This document shows positions 14,454-14,984 of a stretch of DNA of 14,984 nucleotides, one piece after another; position 1 is the stretch's first letter, and the number at the start of each line of letters is the position of its first letter. Position numbers and translations under genes: made by a program. Under the pieces are notes generated by a model that did no database searches, was not told the origin of the DNA, and worked only from the letters and a program-made list of their open reading frames with translations. The DNA is taken from contig JAZNIS010000081.1 in the NCBI GenBank assembly GCA_045577635.1, positions 1-14,984 on the forward strand, in the 5' to 3' direction. Source of the DNA: UBA6345 sp045577635 (GTDB lineage Bacteria; Bacillota; Clostridia; Christensenellales; UBA1242).

Positions 14454-14984
14454 TTATTGATTGCCTGCTTTGTTAATCCAAGTAACAATTGATTCAGCAT
14501 TAGAAGTAAAGATTTTGATTAAGATTAATAATAACATTGTTGCAACAACACCAATAATAGCATTAATCATTCTCTTTTTAGCTTCTTCTCTTTTATCAGC
14601 ACTTTCAGCTTTACTGAAGTTAACACCTAAAACGATAACAAAAATTGCACCAACACTACCACCAATAATTAAAATTGGAGTAAGTAAACCATCAACAATT
14701 TCAACAACTTGCATCATGCTTTTATACCAAGATTGATTTGTGATATCTAATGGGCAAGAATATTGTGCTGTTGTTTTACCAATACCAGGACATGTGTTTT
14801 TGTATGTAGGAGCTTTGCCTGCTTTTATATCTTCAGCTGATTGAGTGTTTTTAGTCCAACATTTAGAACAAGCATAAACTTTACAACCACAACCACATTC
14901 AGAAGGAACAGCAATAGCATCACCTTTAGAAGCAATACTAGTACCAGAAGAAGATGATGATTCACCATCCATAACTGCATGTGT
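14454..14984 (-). CDS. Cysteine-rich pilin-like (VirB2/TrbC-like) two-helix exported protein (5' end beyond window)
   Basis: The frame is open to the right edge. ATG at 14972 is in frame but has no ribosome site in the 12 nt visible upstream (read THAV before it), so the true start and probably a signal peptide lie outside the window. Numbering from that ATG, residues 1-90 are a Ser-rich then Cys-rich region with Cys at 26, 28, 30, 35, 38, 61 and 73. Next come two hydrophobic helices (97-117 and 136-154) joined by a short charged loop, FSKAESADKREEAKKRM (119-135), and a short tail. Two helices around a small basic loop is the plan of VirB2/TrbC-type pilins and of the pilin-like conjugation proteins of mycoplasma integrative elements (Mbov_0395 type). 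No other conjugation gene is visible here. The stop is a double TAA, with a terminator 9 nt later. Confidence 0.75.
   Translation of the reverse strand, partial: THAVMDGESSSSSGTSIASKGDAIAVPSECGCGCKVYACSKCWTKNTQSAEDIKAGKAPTYKNTCPGIGKTTAQYSCPLDITNQSWYKSMMQVVEIVDGLLTPILIIGGSVGAIFVIVLGVNFSKAESADKREEAKKRMINAIIGVVATMLLLILIKIFTSNAESIVTWINKAGNQ

Noticed and set aside
14461..14736. A plus-strand frame of 91 codons opposite the pilin-like gene.
   Set aside because: It is antisense to a clear coding region, has no promoter or ribosome site, and its hydrophobic content mirrors the membrane helices on the other strand.

Overview
The window looks like a chromosomal segment of a low-GC Gram-positive bacterium (Bacillota), probably an uncultured clostridial or Mollicute-related lineage. 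This rests on AT-rich DNA, AAGGAG-type ribosome binding sites, a T-box riboswitch controlling pheST, a lipoprotein signal peptide, HelD, and a YwaF-type membrane protein. UGA is not read as Trp: every Trp codon I read is TGG. All nine stop codons visible in the window are TAA. No rRNA, tRNA, insertion sequence or CRISPR array was seen.

Left part (1-3606). A long surface lipoprotein built of about eight fibronectin-III-like repeats runs leftward off the window edge. It diverges from a single-gene slipin (SPFH/Band 7 protein), which ends at a terminator shared with the convergent pheT.

Centre left (3607-8020, minus strand). pheS-pheT, the two subunits of phenylalanyl-tRNA synthetase, form an operon behind a complete T-box leader: promoter, Stem I with a Phe specifier codon, antiterminator bulge and competing terminator. 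Upstream lies a chloramphenicol-acetyltransferase-fold protein.

Centre (8021-10350). helD, an RNA polymerase recycling ATPase, has its own promoter. Between that promoter and the ribosome binding site is an apparently unrecorded 18-position hairpin followed directly by seven T, an intrinsic-terminator structure. No upstream gene on that strand could use it, so it looks like an attenuator of helD. This is the most interesting signal in the window.

Right part (10351-14984). A YwaF/TMEM164-like seven-helix membrane protein is divergent from an unrecognised 173-residue helical protein that starts with TTG. Then, all on the minus strand, come an ABC exporter half-transporter, a membrane-anchored Mrr-type nuclease whose transcript looks leaderless or nearly so, and the 3' part of a cysteine-rich, two-helix pilin-like (VirB2/TrbC-like) exported protein cut by the window edge.

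Gene organisation is mostly single-gene units. Three terminators are shared by convergent gene pairs. All eight well-formed promoters carry an extended -10 (TGN before the hexamer). Apart from pheST, and possibly the nuclease with the ABC exporter, the genes do not form obvious functional clusters.
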